A DNA stretch of 64,000 nt from Kappaphycus alvarezii (GCA_002205965.3 NADL03000498.1:434001-498000), one strand, 5' to 3'; shown: positions 31,849-42,554, counted from the stretch's first letter. Translations and numbers: made by a program. The notes: a model not told the origin generated them from the sequence alone.

Positions 31849-32265
31849 ATGACAGAGGACCCTCGAGAAGCAGAAGTAATTTCCTTTTTTGCCATTAGTA
31901 TTTGCATGTGCTTCCAGACCATTCACGGGGCGCACCTTACTCGTGAGGACTCAGTCCTTATGTTGCGAGTTTTTTTCTCCTTCAGATACCCGTTTCTGGA
32001 CCCGTTGCCAGAAAAGTTTGCATACTACGTTTACTACCTCACATTTGGAAGGTTTGGAGAAGTGAAACGGGAGGAGCTCATTAGAGAACACTATGAAACC
32101 ATACGCCGAATCTACGAAACTCTTGACCAAGGAGATGAGCCGGTCATCGCACGGTACACACTCTCTCATCATATTGGAAATGAGCTACTACCATATCCTT
32201 ATAGTGAACCCTATACTCTCCCTGATGAATGGATAGAACTCCCACAAGAACAACAAGAGCAGTGA
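31849..32265 (+). CDS. Gypsy-X copy A accessory domain 2
   Basis: 138 codons from ATG 31849; the frame is open upstream to about 31804. It aligns end to end with accessory domain 1: ICMCFQTIHGAHLTREDSVL against ICLCFRTLNGPLLPQEDFRL, then RVFFSF against RVLFSF, GRFGEV against GRYGMV, and NELLPYPYSEPY against EYRLVPYPLWEPY. In copy C both halves lie in one frame, so the stop at 31808 may be a derived break. Function unknown. It ends 33 bp before the 3' LTR. Confidence 0.75.
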   Translation: MTEDPREAEVISFFAISICMCFQTIHGAHLTREDSVLMLRVFFSFRYPFLDPLPEKFAYYVYYLTFGRFGEVKREELIREHYETIRRIYETLDQGDEPVIARYTLSHHIGNELLPYPYSEPYTLPDEWIELPQEQQEQ

Positions 32266-32298
32266 CGAGCCGGGACGTTCGTCTTGAGCGGGAGGGCG

Positions 32299-33017
32299 TG
32301 ATGTGCGCAAATTCGCACACGAAAAAATTTAGATGAGGACCATAATTGTATACAGTATTGGAACTGGGAAGATATTTTTACAGTTTTTGAATTTGCAAGA
32401 TATTTTTAATTTGGGTGAGTGTGGCAAATTCATCGGTTGATTTTTTATTTTAGGACACGCTGTCATAGTGGATGTCAGTACAGTTCTAGGTTGTGGGTGA
32501 TACTACGAGTGACTCTGAAAGGTCTATATAATGGCCACATCAATTCCCACCCCTGGCCGATGGGTGGCTGGCATGGGTATGGCACCTAGATATTTACCTT
32601 GAGGAAATATCTTCTAATGGTCTCTCTGGTTCACACGATTCCCGTGAATGCGTTTTATGGTATTTAGTATGTTTGATTGAGACTTTAGGATTAGCCGAAA
32701 GGTCTATATAAGCTGAGTAAAGTGCTTCCTCCTTGAGAGGTCAAGCAAGTTGGCAGACAACTTCAGGTCAAGCTCCGAGTAGTAGGAAGTTGAGAGTCAA
32801 CTTCAGACCCTAGAAAACTTTTTCCTAAGCTGGTCGCAGAGCATCAGTGGTAGACCCTGCCCCTTTTATACTTGCTTGTAGCCCTTCAACTCTCTCCCAT
32901 ATACACTCCTTTTTATTTGTTCAACTATACCACGGTAGCACTTTTGTCGCTCGCAACACCTCCGTCTTGGGGTAGTTGGTTCTAAGTATCTCTTCTCCCG
33001 ACGATTTACCCCTATCA
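32299..33017 (+). repeat. Gypsy-X copy A 3' LTR
   Basis: 719 bp, preceded by the purine-rich AGCGGGAGGGCG. Followed by GTACC. Confidence 0.95.
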
Positions 33018-34161
33018 GTACCGCCACGTCCGATATTCTCCTTTGACGTTCGAAACCCGCCGTGGACCGACGGTCGTGGATATCAGGAAGAGCACTACCG
33101 CGAAGTGGTCTCCTGGAAGGGCATGCATGACCCTCTCCCGACTAATCACGCGTCCAAAATTCTGCCGCAGCTCTAGGGTGTCATCCTTCATTCCAAGCTG
33201 TACAACCGTGCGACCGATCTCGCTTCGAAAGTCACCGACACTCATCTGCAGAGTAACAACGGTGCACTCTACATCGCCAGGGCGATTCACAAAACCGATC
33301 CGCTTTCCGCGCTCACGGACGGTTCACAAAATTCTAGTCTGTCCTGAACACCCGCCGTGGACCAACAGAATCCTTTCACAACTTCAAGAGTCGCTTCGAT
33401 GCAGCCGTCAGTCGCTTCAACAAGTCATCAACAGAGGACAAGCTCAGTTCTTCCCTCATTGCCTTTCTACTCCTGGCAAACGCCAACGTCGACGACAATC
33501 AACGAAATTCTATTCTTGCAGCGGCCGCGCCACAGGAAGAGCAGAGTGAAACTAGCTCTGACTTCGACTTCTCTATCCCGACGTACAAGCTTGCCTACGA
33601 TACTGTGGCAACCGTCATTCGCTTATGCGACTCAGTCTCTTCTCAGCCTACGATCCAACCCGCCATCTACAAAGCCAATGACCAGCCATTCAGCCACCAA
33701 CAAGAAGAAGAACAGTCGCAAGAAGATGACTCGACAAGAGGTCAAGGGGCTAAAGAAGAAAATCGACCTGCAAGGACTGTATTAAGGTTTGGCACTGGCA
33801 GCATGATCCTGAGTGCAAAGGTTCTGGTGCAGCTAATTCGTCCTCGTCTAGAGTCAAGGCAAAGCCCAGTACTGTAACCTTCCATATGACCCAACTCTAC
33901 GACATCGACGAAGCTGTCGAACAGCAGCATGTGACTACTGCCCACCAGGTGAACTTTTCGAGCCCTGAGGAAGTGTTCCCAGATGGATCGCCAAGCCCGA
34001 TGGTGGACGATGCCGCCCCTTACAGTGGCCTTGGCTAGAGGAACTCAGAGCCCTATCATGTCTCATCATGCCCGGCTGAGATGGAAAACTTTGACTGTTG
34101 CCGGACTGCATTACTGACCGCCCATGGTGGCAATATGGCAACGGGGAGCACTCAAGTGATG
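33018..34161 (+). pseudogene. Copia-2 gag and protease start
   Basis: Homologous to Copia-1 Gag throughout: PPRPIFSFDVRNPPWTDGRG, then (after stops and shifts at ~33173, ~33345 and ~33400) a helical core, then a zinc knuckle CKDCIKVWHWQHDPEC (~33763-33810) with the same C-x2-C-x4-H-x6-C spacing, then VDDAAPYSGLG (~34000), the protease site. The sequence ends abruptly at the LTR variant at 34162. No matching 3' part adjoins; Copia-4 is related but cannot be proved to be its continuation. Confidence 0.75.
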
Positions 34162-35683
34162 TGATAGGGGTAAATCGTCGGGAGAAGAGATATTCAGAAC
34201 CAACTACCCCAAGAAGGAGGTGTTGCAAGCGACAAAAGTGCTACCGTGGTATAGTTGAACGAATAAAAAGGATTGCATATGGAAGAGAGTTGAGAGGTCT
34301 ACAAGCAAGTATGGAAGGGCAGGGTCTACCACTGATGCTCGGTGAGCAGCATAAGAAAAGGTTTTCTTGGGTCTGAAGTTGACTCTCAACTCCCTACTAC
34401 TCAGGACTTGGCTTGAAGTTGTCTGCCAACTTGCTTCACCTCTCCATGAGGAAGCAGTTTATTCAGCTTATATAGACTTTTGGCTACCCCTAAAGTCCGA
34501 ACAAAACTACAGAAGGTACCAGGAAATGCATACAAACAATTTGCGTGGATGGTATACTCTAAACAAAAGATATTTAAGAAACTAACAATCAATGAGGTCC
34601 TCTTACTTCCCATTCTCTAAATCAGATCCAAACAACTCCTCTAAAATATCCATGCTCTCCAAGCAGTCCCCACAAATATCTGCGAACGGCTTATAGCTCT
34701 CTATTCCCTCCTGGGAGATATCAAACTACTAAAGATATCTCCATCCGGTTCCAGCGTCGGCACCACTTGATCCAAACTCTTCAGTCCAGGCCCCACCATT
34801 CCAACACTTTCCATGCCCTCTGTTCCCTCATCCACCTCAGCTTCTTCCTCTTCCTCCTCTTCCTCCTCTTCTTCGGCTTCTTCTTCTTCCTCCTCTTCCT
34901 CCTCTTTCTCCTTTTTTTCTCTTCCTCCTCTTCCTCCTTCGCCTCATCTTCCTCCTTGTTATTAACCTCTTAGACCAATTCAGGGGATACCCACTCCTCG
35001 AAGGTCTCCCCAGTTCCCTCCTCGATGTCCCACTCCCGCCCCTTACCTACCTCCTCCGCCTCATCCTCAATGAAAAGGAGACGCACAAATTCGATCACCT
35101 TCTTTTCGGTTTGCCGGCGCAGGTAGTCATTCCGGTTAGTATGTCCGAAAGGGAGTAGGGAAATAGAGTTTAGGAGGCAGGGATGGCGATTTTTGGAAAT
35201 GACTTTCGAGGGGCAAAGATTGTTCATTTTGGTAGGCTTTGGGGAATGGGAGGCAATGAAGGGTGTTTTGGGTGTGTGGGGGAAAGGGGTGATGAGTAAA
35301 ATGATCGGGGACGTTTGAAACTTGGAATAAAGGGGTTTAAATAGGCTCCCGGGGCAGTTTCTATGGTTTAGGAATAGGTAAGATAAATCTGCAAGGGATT
35401 TTGTAGTAGTGCATTTGCGCCCTTTTTCTCAAAAAAGCGAATTTGGAGGAGGCAGTAAGCAAAAAGGAGAAACGAACTTGATTGTGATCGATTCAGAGGG
35501 GTAGATACAGTATAAAAATATCTGGATAAAATGGAAGTAAACTTGGAGAGGACCTCGGTAATGACAAGCAAGGCTCTCGGAGGACGAGGAAGGACCAGAA
35601 CTATAAGCAATTTTGGAAAAGGGGAGTTAGTACAGTAAACAAAAAGTTTGTAGATGACGGCGACAAAAAATCCGTTCCTATCA
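34162..35683 (-). repeat. LTR variant (LTR2) of Gypsy-X carrying an acidic ORF
   Basis: In minus sense it ends like Gypsy-X LTRs (TATATAAGCTGA promoter, then ...CCCCTATCA at 34162), but upstream of the TATA box it is unrelated and much longer, beginning TGATAGGAAC at 35683. The same 1.5-kb structure, with the same two ends, serves as the 5' LTR of copy C (60210-61735). No 5-bp duplication is seen (TGATG against GCAGG), so it is not a clean solo LTR. Confidence 0.7.
34603..35227 (-). pseudogene. Acidic ORF inside LTR2, first copy
   Basis: ATG at 35227. A basic, cysteine-containing N-terminus with HTNRNDYLRRQTEKKVIEFV is followed by an acidic part with EWDIEEG. A TAA at 34970 interrupts; past it the same frame runs through a long Glu/Lys tract (34835-34960, a TCC/TTC microsatellite on the plus strand) and into VPTLEPDGDIFSSL, then loses register. 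It would be about 200 residues if whole. No family is recognised. It lies upstream of the LTR promoter and on the same strand. Confidence 0.5.
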
Positions 35684-35961
35684 GCAGGCGCATAACAACC
35701 TCTCCTTTTTTTATTTAATGATTACACACCTATGCCCTTTGGGTGATTTAGGACGACAAGTAATTTGCTATTACGTGTACTTGTAATCATGACAGTATGA
35801 TTATTCACCTGGGTGAGTCAAGAAGAATTTCTTTCCTTTATGGATATTCGGTAGGTGTCTACCATAGGAAGAGTACTTATACCCCTGAGTAGCTCCGGAA
35901 GTAAAAAGGTAAAGATATAAAAAAACAAGGTGTTATAACTTTTGGTTCACACTGCGCAAGA
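35684..35961 (+). repeat. Copia-3 5' LTR (5'-truncated)
   Basis: It matches 47690-47893 (GGTGA.TTAG, GTATGATTATTCACCTGGGT) but lacks the TGTTGTGATTACG start of the 3' LTR. Its last ~70 bases have no counterpart in the 3' copy. Confidence 0.65.
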
Positions 35962-35976
35962 GGTTATGGGCCCAGT
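35962..35976 (+). promoter_or_regulatory. Copia-3 primer-binding site (initiator tRNA-Met anticodon arm)
   Basis: GGTTATGGGCCCAGT, essentially the Drosophila-copia type site. Here the ATG in the site is followed by a stop after eight codons, and Gag starts later, at 36062. Confidence 0.75.
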
Positions 35977-36061
35977 TGCCCTTCTTTGCTAGCCATCCAT
36001 CTACCTCCTTCCATTAAACCCATCTAACTTCTTTTTGTCCAGTGTACTTTTGCCACTCACC

Positions 36062-36258
36062 ATGTCCGAAGAAAAGTTTGATGTTTCGTCTTGGCGCATG
36101 GATCATCTGAGCTCGCAAAACTACTTTCTCTGGGCCAACGAAATGGAGATATTTTTGAGAGGAAAGGGACTATGGAAGTAAGTCGATAGGAGTGCAGAGA
36201 AACCAAGTGGTGAATTCGAAAGAGATTTGGATGTCTTGACAAGAAAAAGTGACATGGC
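36062..36258 (+). pseudogene. Copia-3 gag, N-terminal part
   Basis: ATG at 36062. MDHLSSQNYFLWANEMEIFL is the typical start of a plant/protist-type Copia Gag. A TAA at 36179 interrupts. Copy B splits the codon run at ATGGC; the frame resumes at 43725. Confidence 0.75.
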
Positions 36259-36977
36259 TGATGTGCGCAAATTCGCACACGAAAAAATTTAGATGAGGAC
36301 CATAATTGTATACAGTATTGGAACTGGGAAGATATTTTTACAGTTTTTGAATTTGCAAGATATTTTTAATTTGGGTGAGTGTGGCAAATTCATCGGTTGA
36401 TTTTTTATTTTAGGACACGCTGTCATAGTGGATGTCAGTACAGTTCTAGGTTGTGGGTGATACTACGAGTGACTCTGAAAGGTCTATATAATGGCCACAT
36501 CAATTCCCACCCCTGGCCGATGGGTGGCTGGCATGGGTATGGCACCTAGATATTTACCTTGAGGAAATATCTTCTAATGGTCTCTCTGGTTCACACGATT
36601 CCCGTGAATGCGTTTTATGGTATTTAGTATGTTTGATTGAGACTTTAGGATTAGCCGAAAGTCTATATAAGCTGAGTAAAGTGCTTCCTCCTTGAGAGGT
36701 CAAGCAAGTTGGCAGACAACTTCAGGTCAAGCTCCGAGTAGTAGGAAGTTGAGAGTCAACTTCAGACCCTAGAAAACTTTTTCCTAAGCTGGTCGCAGAG
36801 CATCAGTGGTAGACCCTGCCCCTTTTATACTTGCTTGTAGCCCTCTCAACTCTCTCCCATATACACTCCTTTTTATTTGTTCAACTATACCACGGTAGCA
36901 CTTTTGTCGCTCGCAACACCTCCGTCTTGGGGTAGTTGGTTCTAAGTATCTCTTCTCCCGACGATTTACCCCTATCA
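36259..36977 (+). repeat. Gypsy-X copy B 5' LTR
   Basis: 719 bp, TGAT...ATCA. Twin TATA boxes as in copy A, with one base lost next to the second. Confidence 0.95.
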
Positions 36978-37066
36978 TTTGGTACTCTTGTGGAGGGGGT
37001 TGCACCCGAGGTATTCGAGTTGAGCAGTCTTAGGGAACCATTCGAGGGGATTTCTTTTCTGTAATC

Positions 37067-38038
37067 ATGGATCTCAACGCTGCTCGTATAACGTTCACAG
37101 GGGGCAAGAATGAAGACGTTGAGGAGTTTCTCTATACATATGTCAACGTTGTGATGCGTGAGAAGAGCGATGAAGAGAAGGCCGAAAGTATCTTCGCCTA
37201 TCTTCATGGTGACGCAAAGCACAAATATAAGGCCAAGTTTATCAACGGGTGGTCTCTTAACGGGAATGGGCGTAACTTCGGTGAGGTATGTGAGTGGCTT
37301 GTGAAAGAATATGCTAAGGAGGTAGAACCAGATGAGATGATTCGTACCGCCATAGAGGCCCGGCTCAACTTCGACGATTTGTTAAGCTCATTGGTATACT
37401 TGTGTGATCTCTATGAAAAGGCTGGGTTCAACGCCCAAGCCAAGTACGGAATGCTGCGTAAGGCGGCGATGGGGGATAAGCGGCTCTCCGATTTCCTCCT
37501 CATCAAGGGCCCTCACACTTTTAATGAACTGAAGGGTACCATAGTAGAATTTGTCAAAAATTCGGAGACGTTTCAGTCACTAAGTGAAATGCCGAGGGAA
37601 ACCCGTACATCTATGCCGATCGTGCATCCTGAAAAGAATTATCAAAGGCCAGCGACTAGCGCAGCAGCATTGGAATCAGTCAGGAGCGATGTCAAAAACT
37701 TGGAAGAAAGGTTGGAAACCCGATTCGATAATCGACTTGACATGATAACCTCGCAGTTGGAAAGCCTTACTCTTACCATTAAGAAGAACCAGTCTGGGGC
37801 CCCCAAGGCCGCAGAAGTCTGTTCCTACTGTCACAAGCCTGGACACTTTGCAAATAGGTGTCCTGATAATCCACATAGAAACACTCGTTGTGGAAAGTGC
37901 GGCGATATGGGCATCATGAAAGTAACTGCTGGTCTAAAGACAACAGAAAGCAAATTTATCGGACGCAAGGAGCGAGTCAGGACCAGAGATGAAAATCTTA
38001 CAAAACAGAAAGGATCACAAGTTGACGGATGCCGGTAA
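37067..38038 (+). CDS. Gypsy-X copy B Gag (323 codons, C-terminus shifted)
   Basis: ATG at 37067, 90 bp after the LTR. The run of five Gs near 37100 keeps register here, unlike copies A and C. Gag core, coiled region and the first knuckle CSYCHKPGHFANRC (~37822) are intact. Just after CGKCG of the second knuckle a deletion shifts the frame, so the last ~45 residues are not native. This shows the likely native Gag N-terminus of the family. Confidence 0.8.
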   Translation: MDLNAARITFTGGKNEDVEEFLYTYVNVVMREKSDEEKAESIFAYLHGDAKHKYKAKFINGWSLNGNGRNFGEVCEWLVKEYAKEVEPDEMIRTAIEARLNFDDLLSSLVYLCDLYEKAGFNAQAKYGMLRKAAMGDKRLSDFLLIKGPHTFNELKGTIVEFVKNSETFQSLSEMPRETRTSMPIVHPEKNYQRPATSAAALESVRSDVKNLEERLETRFDNRLDMITSQLESLTLTIKKNQSGAPKAAEVCSYCHKPGHFANRCPDNPHRNTRCGKCGDMGIMKVTAGLKTTESKFIGRKERVRTRDENLTKQKGSQVDGCR

Positions 38039-39957
38039 CGTATCCATCGCTGAAGAAATCAGTCAAGTAATGTGACAAAAAGGGATGGGGAAGGGAACGT
38101 TTTGTCGAAAAAACCTAGGCTAGATTATGGAATGCTGGAGCATATCCCAGCACCTGTACCTCCTCGAACCAAGAGGCTGATCAAGTTGTTCCAGGGTGGG
38201 AAACACTTCGGCCAAGAAGACGAAAAAGAGTAAGAAATTTAAGAATATCCCAAAGGACGTACTAGAATATGTGAAGAAGTACAATTTGGTGGCTGAGCTT
38301 GCATCAGCCCCAACTGGGATAACGTTTGGTCAACTTTTGAGGGGCGACGCAGAGGACGCGAGGAAAGAACTCAAAAAAATTATCAGGTCTAATAAGTCCG
38401 CTAAGGGTAAGAAACTGTTTCTTCAATCGGCCTCGACAGCACCAAGACGTCTTAAACTAGTACCAGTCAAAGTATTGGGAATGCAAACCCAAGCTCTTTT
38501 CGATTCGGGCGCTGTTCCAAACCTTATTTCAGAAACTTTGGTGACAGATCTAGGTCTTGAAATTATTCCAACTACTCGAAGAATAACTGTGGCGGATGGA
38601 ACCGTATCAAAATGCATGGGCACTGTTGACAAGGTTTCCGTGTTCTTTGGGGACTCTAAAGTTGATTAGACTTTCTTGTCATGCCTGATCTCCCTTTCGA
38701 TGCAATCATTGGCTGCCCTACCATGGAAAGACTAGGGACCTGCATTGACTTGGGCAACCAAATCGTTTCAGTTAATGTTGACGGCAGAACCGTGAAGATG
38801 CCCCTGGATTTCGACAAAAGCACACATCCGGAAGATTAAGAGAGACGGACAGTGAAGATTTCACTTCTAGCTATGACAGCGAAGATTCCGAACCAACTAA
38901 CACTTTCGGAAGTGGAAAGGGTACGCTCGGGGGATACTGAACATGGCATGGGATGATTATGATTCTGGGTTTGAAACAGATGAACACTGGAATTCTAGGG
39001 TAGGTGTGACACCTGAATGTGTTTCTTTTTGCGATAATATCGAATCAAAGGACGGAATTCGGAGCATGAAAGAAGATTACAATTGCAAGGAAAACAGGAA
39101 TATATCGGATTCCATATCTGAAGATGTGAGCACGCCGGAAGAAGGTCCTTCAAAATTTGGAGGGAGAGGTCAAGAAGAAGACCGGCGCCAAATGGCAGAA
39201 ATTCAAGAAAAAGTACAGCACCTTCCAGCCCCCGCCTCAATGAAAATATCCGACATTTAACATCTTCCGAAGTAATTGCATGGAGCGTTCAGATTAAGAC
39301 AAGCAAGTGTACCGGTCACTCACTCATTTGAACTTACCGATACTCAACCAATTTACCACAGGCCTAGACGTCAACCGCCAAAATATGACCAATTTATCTC
39401 AGAGAATGTTACAAGTATGCTGGAAAATGATATTATTCGGCCAGTTTCATCCCCATGGTCATTTCCAGTTGTGGTAGCACCAAAGAAGGATGGAAAGCTG
39501 CTTTTGCGTCGATTACCGACAACTGAACCAGAGAATGATACCCGATCGATTTCCGATTCCGAACATGGAGGAGATCCTCGAGGACTTGAAGGACGGGAGA
39601 TACTTCACCTCAATTGATCTTTACACTGGTTATTGGCAGATTCCATTGGATGAAAAATGTAAGGAAAAAACAACTTTTACCAGCAAAGCCGGTACATTCA
39701 GGTTCGAAGTGATGCCTTTTGGTCTCATGAATGCCCAGCTACATTCCAAAGAATGATGAACGAGGTTTTGAAAGGACTTCCATTTGCAAGAGTTATATCG
39801 ATGATGTGTATATTCTCAAAACCTTGGATCAGCACATATCGCATGTCAAGACAGTGTGGAGAGAATCGTACAGCCTGAAAATTAAGTTAAGCAAATGCTT
39901 CTTTGCGAAAACGTCTATCCAATTACTCGGTCATATCGTCGATCAAGAGGGAATTAA
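38039..39957 (+). pseudogene. Gypsy-X copy B Gag tail, protease, reverse transcriptase
   Basis: The Gag tail and protease share one frame (38196-38669) with ALFDSGAVPNLIS, supporting a Gag-Pro fusion. Single-base deletions at ~38667, ~38837, ~39257, ~39503, ~39735 and around the YIDD box (~39795) break the rest. Near 39060 the protease linker reads straight into the RT linker (GIRSMKEDY), where copies A and C have a stop, so the ancestral Pol may have been one frame. Confidence 0.8.
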
Positions 39958-42516
39958 GTGGATCCAGAGAAAACGAAAAAAATCAAGTTGGCACCAAGGC
40001 CCGCTTCAAAGACGGAGGTTCGAAGCTTCTTAGGACTGGCCTCATATTACAGAAGATTTATCAAAGATTTCGCCAAGACTGCAGCACCGTTACATGCCAG
40101 CACTACGAAGAACGGAAAATTTTACTGGAACAAGGAAATGCAAACTGCATTTGAGGAGCTTAAAGATAAGCTATGTGTCCCCCCAGTTCTCATGTACCCA
40201 GATTTCAAGAGACCATTCGTTGTGGAGACAGATGCCTCAGAACGGTCTTTGGGTGCCGTTTTGTCCCAAAAAGATGAAAACGGAAGACTACACCCTGTTC
40301 GATTCGCAAGTCGCACTCTGAATGATGCGGAAAAGAGATACCCAGTCTGCGAGAAAGAAGCGCTAGCTGTCGTCTTCGCACTGAAAAAGTTTCGCGTATA
40401 CCTTTTATCACTCGAGAAATTTGTCTTGATAACTGATCACCAGGCACTTAAGACAGCATTCCAAAAGAAAGATGTACATCACCGCTTGGCCCGATGGCTC
40501 GACATTTTCGCAGAATATCGGTTTGAAATTGTGTATAGGCCCGGACGCAATAATCAGCCTGCCGACTACCTATCCCGCTTGAGGGATCCACTGATTCCAA
40601 ATGAAAAAGCTTCCGAGAACATCGTCGGAGTTGCCGAGGTGCAAGTGCCGAACAATAACGAGTACGAAGCTAATATTGACGGACTAATTAAATTCCTGGA
40701 TGGACTAGAAATGAGAAAGGTTGATATTGAACACAGAAATTGGGTACGCAGGAATCAAAAGGCTTTTACACTATGGAATGGGAAACTCTTCCGACACACG
40801 AAAGCCGGTCCTCGACTAGTGGCCCCTTTGAAAGAAAGAATGAAGATCTTGAGGACTTTTCATGATGAGTTAGGGCATTGGGATCTCGAAACAACCAAGA
40901 AATTCGTTACTGAGAGATTCTGGTGGCCCAGTATCCATAAGGACGTCTATAACTTCGTGAAAAGCTGCGACAACTGTCAAAAATTCACGCCAATACGAAA
41001 GTATAAGACAACTCTAGGCTTTCCAGTTTCCGGTCTCTTTGAAACCTTTTCAATTGACTTTGCCGGCCCATTCAAGGAAACCTCTTCCGGAAACAAATAT
41101 CTCCTTATAGGGGTGGAACATCTTACTGGATGGCCAATAGCAGTTGCAGTTGAGGAGGCCAATGCTGAAGTGGTCCTGAGATTCATCGAAAAAGAAATAA
41201 TTGAACCGTTTGGTCTTCCAAAAAGGATCATCTCGGATAACGCACTTTGTTTTACTGCAACTTCACTGCTTCGTTTCTTGGAAGAAAAAGGTATTCAGCT
41301 AAAGACAGTTCTCGCATATGCTCCTATGTCAAACGGGAAAGCGGAGAGGATGGTTGGAACCATCAAACGATCAATATCGAAAACTATGTCCGAGAATGAA
41401 ATCCAGTGGGAAGATGCCTTACCAAAAGTGTTATACGGCTATCGGCGAAGAAGAGGAAGAAGTGGACGGTCACCGTTTGAGCTAATGTACGGAAGAGCTC
41501 CTAGAATGTTACAGAGAGATATGGAAACAAATGTTATCGATGAAGAGAGTAGAGAGGTCGAACTATTGGCCACCGAAAGCTGGAGATCACACCGCGCGCT
41601 AACACAGACAAGAAATAAGGATGAAGAGCCTCCAGTCCAAACTTTCTCAGTCGGCTCTAAAGTACTTGTAGCACACGGAAAAGCAATGCAACAGGCTGTG
41701 AAGTGGCCGGCTTTCCAAACAAAGTACTCGAACCCTTGCATCGTCACGGAGGAAAGACACCCGCATTATAAGCTCTGTTCAAGCTCAGGGAAGAGATCAA
41801 GGAGGGCAATCCATGCACGTCGTCTGGTCCCTTACCATCAGAGGCCTGAAGAATTCCTTCTCACACAGGACTATGCGCAACCACGAGGCATACTCATCTT
41901 TAACTATAGAATGATTCCTATGGGAGGAAAAAGGGCCTGGGAATGGATCATCTCGATTACGCGTGACTACTACGAACTCCACGTAATCATCCATTTCTAC
42001 ATTAATATATGCCTATGTTTTCGTACGTTGAACGGACCATTGCTACCTCAAGAAGATTTCCGACTATTGATCAGAGTTCTATTCTCATTCCAAAACGGAA
42101 GGTTCACGGAAGCAGGTCCAGAGTTTGTGGAAGTCATATATCATTACTCTATAGGGAGGTATGGAATGGTAGCTATCGGAGACTTGTCGCAAACATATCT
42201 GAACATTATCCGTCCAGTTTACGTATTTCTCAAGAACAACCAAGATGTGCGACTGAGAGGTTACAGCTTGCCCCCTGATATGGAATATCGACTGGTCCCA
42301 TATCCTCTATGGGAACCTTACGTTGCTCCGCTCAGAAATACAACCTCAGCCGAAGACCAGGATCCTCCCGAGGCCGTGATGATGATACGAGCTGGACCAT
42401 CAAGTGATCGGGGCGGATCATCGAAGAGGGCAAGGCGTCGGGAGCAGCGAGGAAGATCGCCAAGAAGATCGCCTCAAACACCGCCTAGTCTCCCGGGGGA
42501 AACTATGCATCCTTAA
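39958..42516 (+). CDS. Gypsy-X copy B RT end, RNase H, integrase, accessory domain 1 (open, 852 codons)
   Basis: Open throughout; the native start is upstream. RT thumb (TEVRSFLGLASYYRRFI), RNase H (VETDASERSLGAV, EKEALAVV, LITDHQAL, PADYLSRL), integrase (HDELGHW...CDNC; Asp in FSIDFAGP; Asp in ISDNALCF; Glu in NGKAERMV) and accessory domain 1 (~41934-42326). All integrase and RNase H catalytic residues are present. It is almost identical in protein to copy A. Confidence 0.85.
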   Translation: MDPEKTKKIKLAPRPASKTEVRSFLGLASYYRRFIKDFAKTAAPLHASTTKNGKFYWNKEMQTAFEELKDKLCVPPVLMYPDFKRPFVVETDASERSLGAVLSQKDENGRLHPVRFASRTLNDAEKRYPVCEKEALAVVFALKKFRVYLLSLEKFVLITDHQALKTAFQKKDVHHRLARWLDIFAEYRFEIVYRPGRNNQPADYLSRLRDPLIPNEKASENIVGVAEVQVPNNNEYEANIDGLIKFLDGLEMRKVDIEHRNWVRRNQKAFTLWNGKLFRHTKAGPRLVAPLKERMKILRTFHDELGHWDLETTKKFVTERFWWPSIHKDVYNFVKSCDNCQKFTPIRKYKTTLGFPVSGLFETFSIDFAGPFKETSSGNKYLLIGVEHLTGWPIAVAVEEANAEVVLRFIEKEIIEPFGLPKRIISDNALCFTATSLLRFLEEKGIQLKTVLAYAPMSNGKAERMVGTIKRSISKTMSENEIQWEDALPKVLYGYRRRRGRSGRSPFELMYGRAPRMLQRDMETNVIDEESREVELLATESWRSHRALTQTRNKDEEPPVQTFSVGSKVLVAHGKAMQQAVKWPAFQTKYSNPCIVTEERHPHYKLCSSSGKRSRRAIHARRLVPYHQRPEEFLLTQDYAQPRGILIFNYRMIPMGGKRAWEWIISITRDYYELHVIIHFYINICLCFRTLNGPLLPQEDFRLLIRVLFSFQNGRFTEAGPEFVEVIYHYSIGRYGMVAIGDLSQTYLNIIRPVYVFLKNNQDVRLRGYSLPPDMEYRLVPYPLWEPYVAPLRNTTSAEDQDPPEAVMMIRAGPSSDRGGSSKRARRREQRGRSPRRSPQTPPSLPGETMHP

Positions 42517-42554
42517 TTATTGGACGACTACCAATTAGACGTTGGCTTCGCGAA

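Larger units (their letters stand above)
25547..33017 (+). mobile_element. Gypsy-X copy A, complete with both LTRs
   Basis: 7.47 kb, target duplication GTACC (25542-25546 and 33018-33022). LTRs begin TGATGTGCGC and end CCCCTATCA, giving TGAT...ATCA. The internal region encodes Gag with two zinc knuckles, protease, RT, RNase H, integrase and the paired accessory domain. LTRs differ at few positions, so insertion is recent. The first half has frameshifts; the second half is open. Nearly identical to copy B over the last 3 kb. Confidence 0.95.

Noticed and set aside
31228-32265. Reading the post-integrase ORFs as an envelope gene
   Set aside because: No signal peptide, no clear membrane anchor, no cleavage site, and the two halves are duplicates of one globular-looking domain continuous with Pol.
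34767-34973. Plus-strand Leu/Phe/Ser-rich ORF resembling a membrane protein
   Set aside because: It is the antisense of the Glu-tract microsatellite in the LTR2 acidic ORF.
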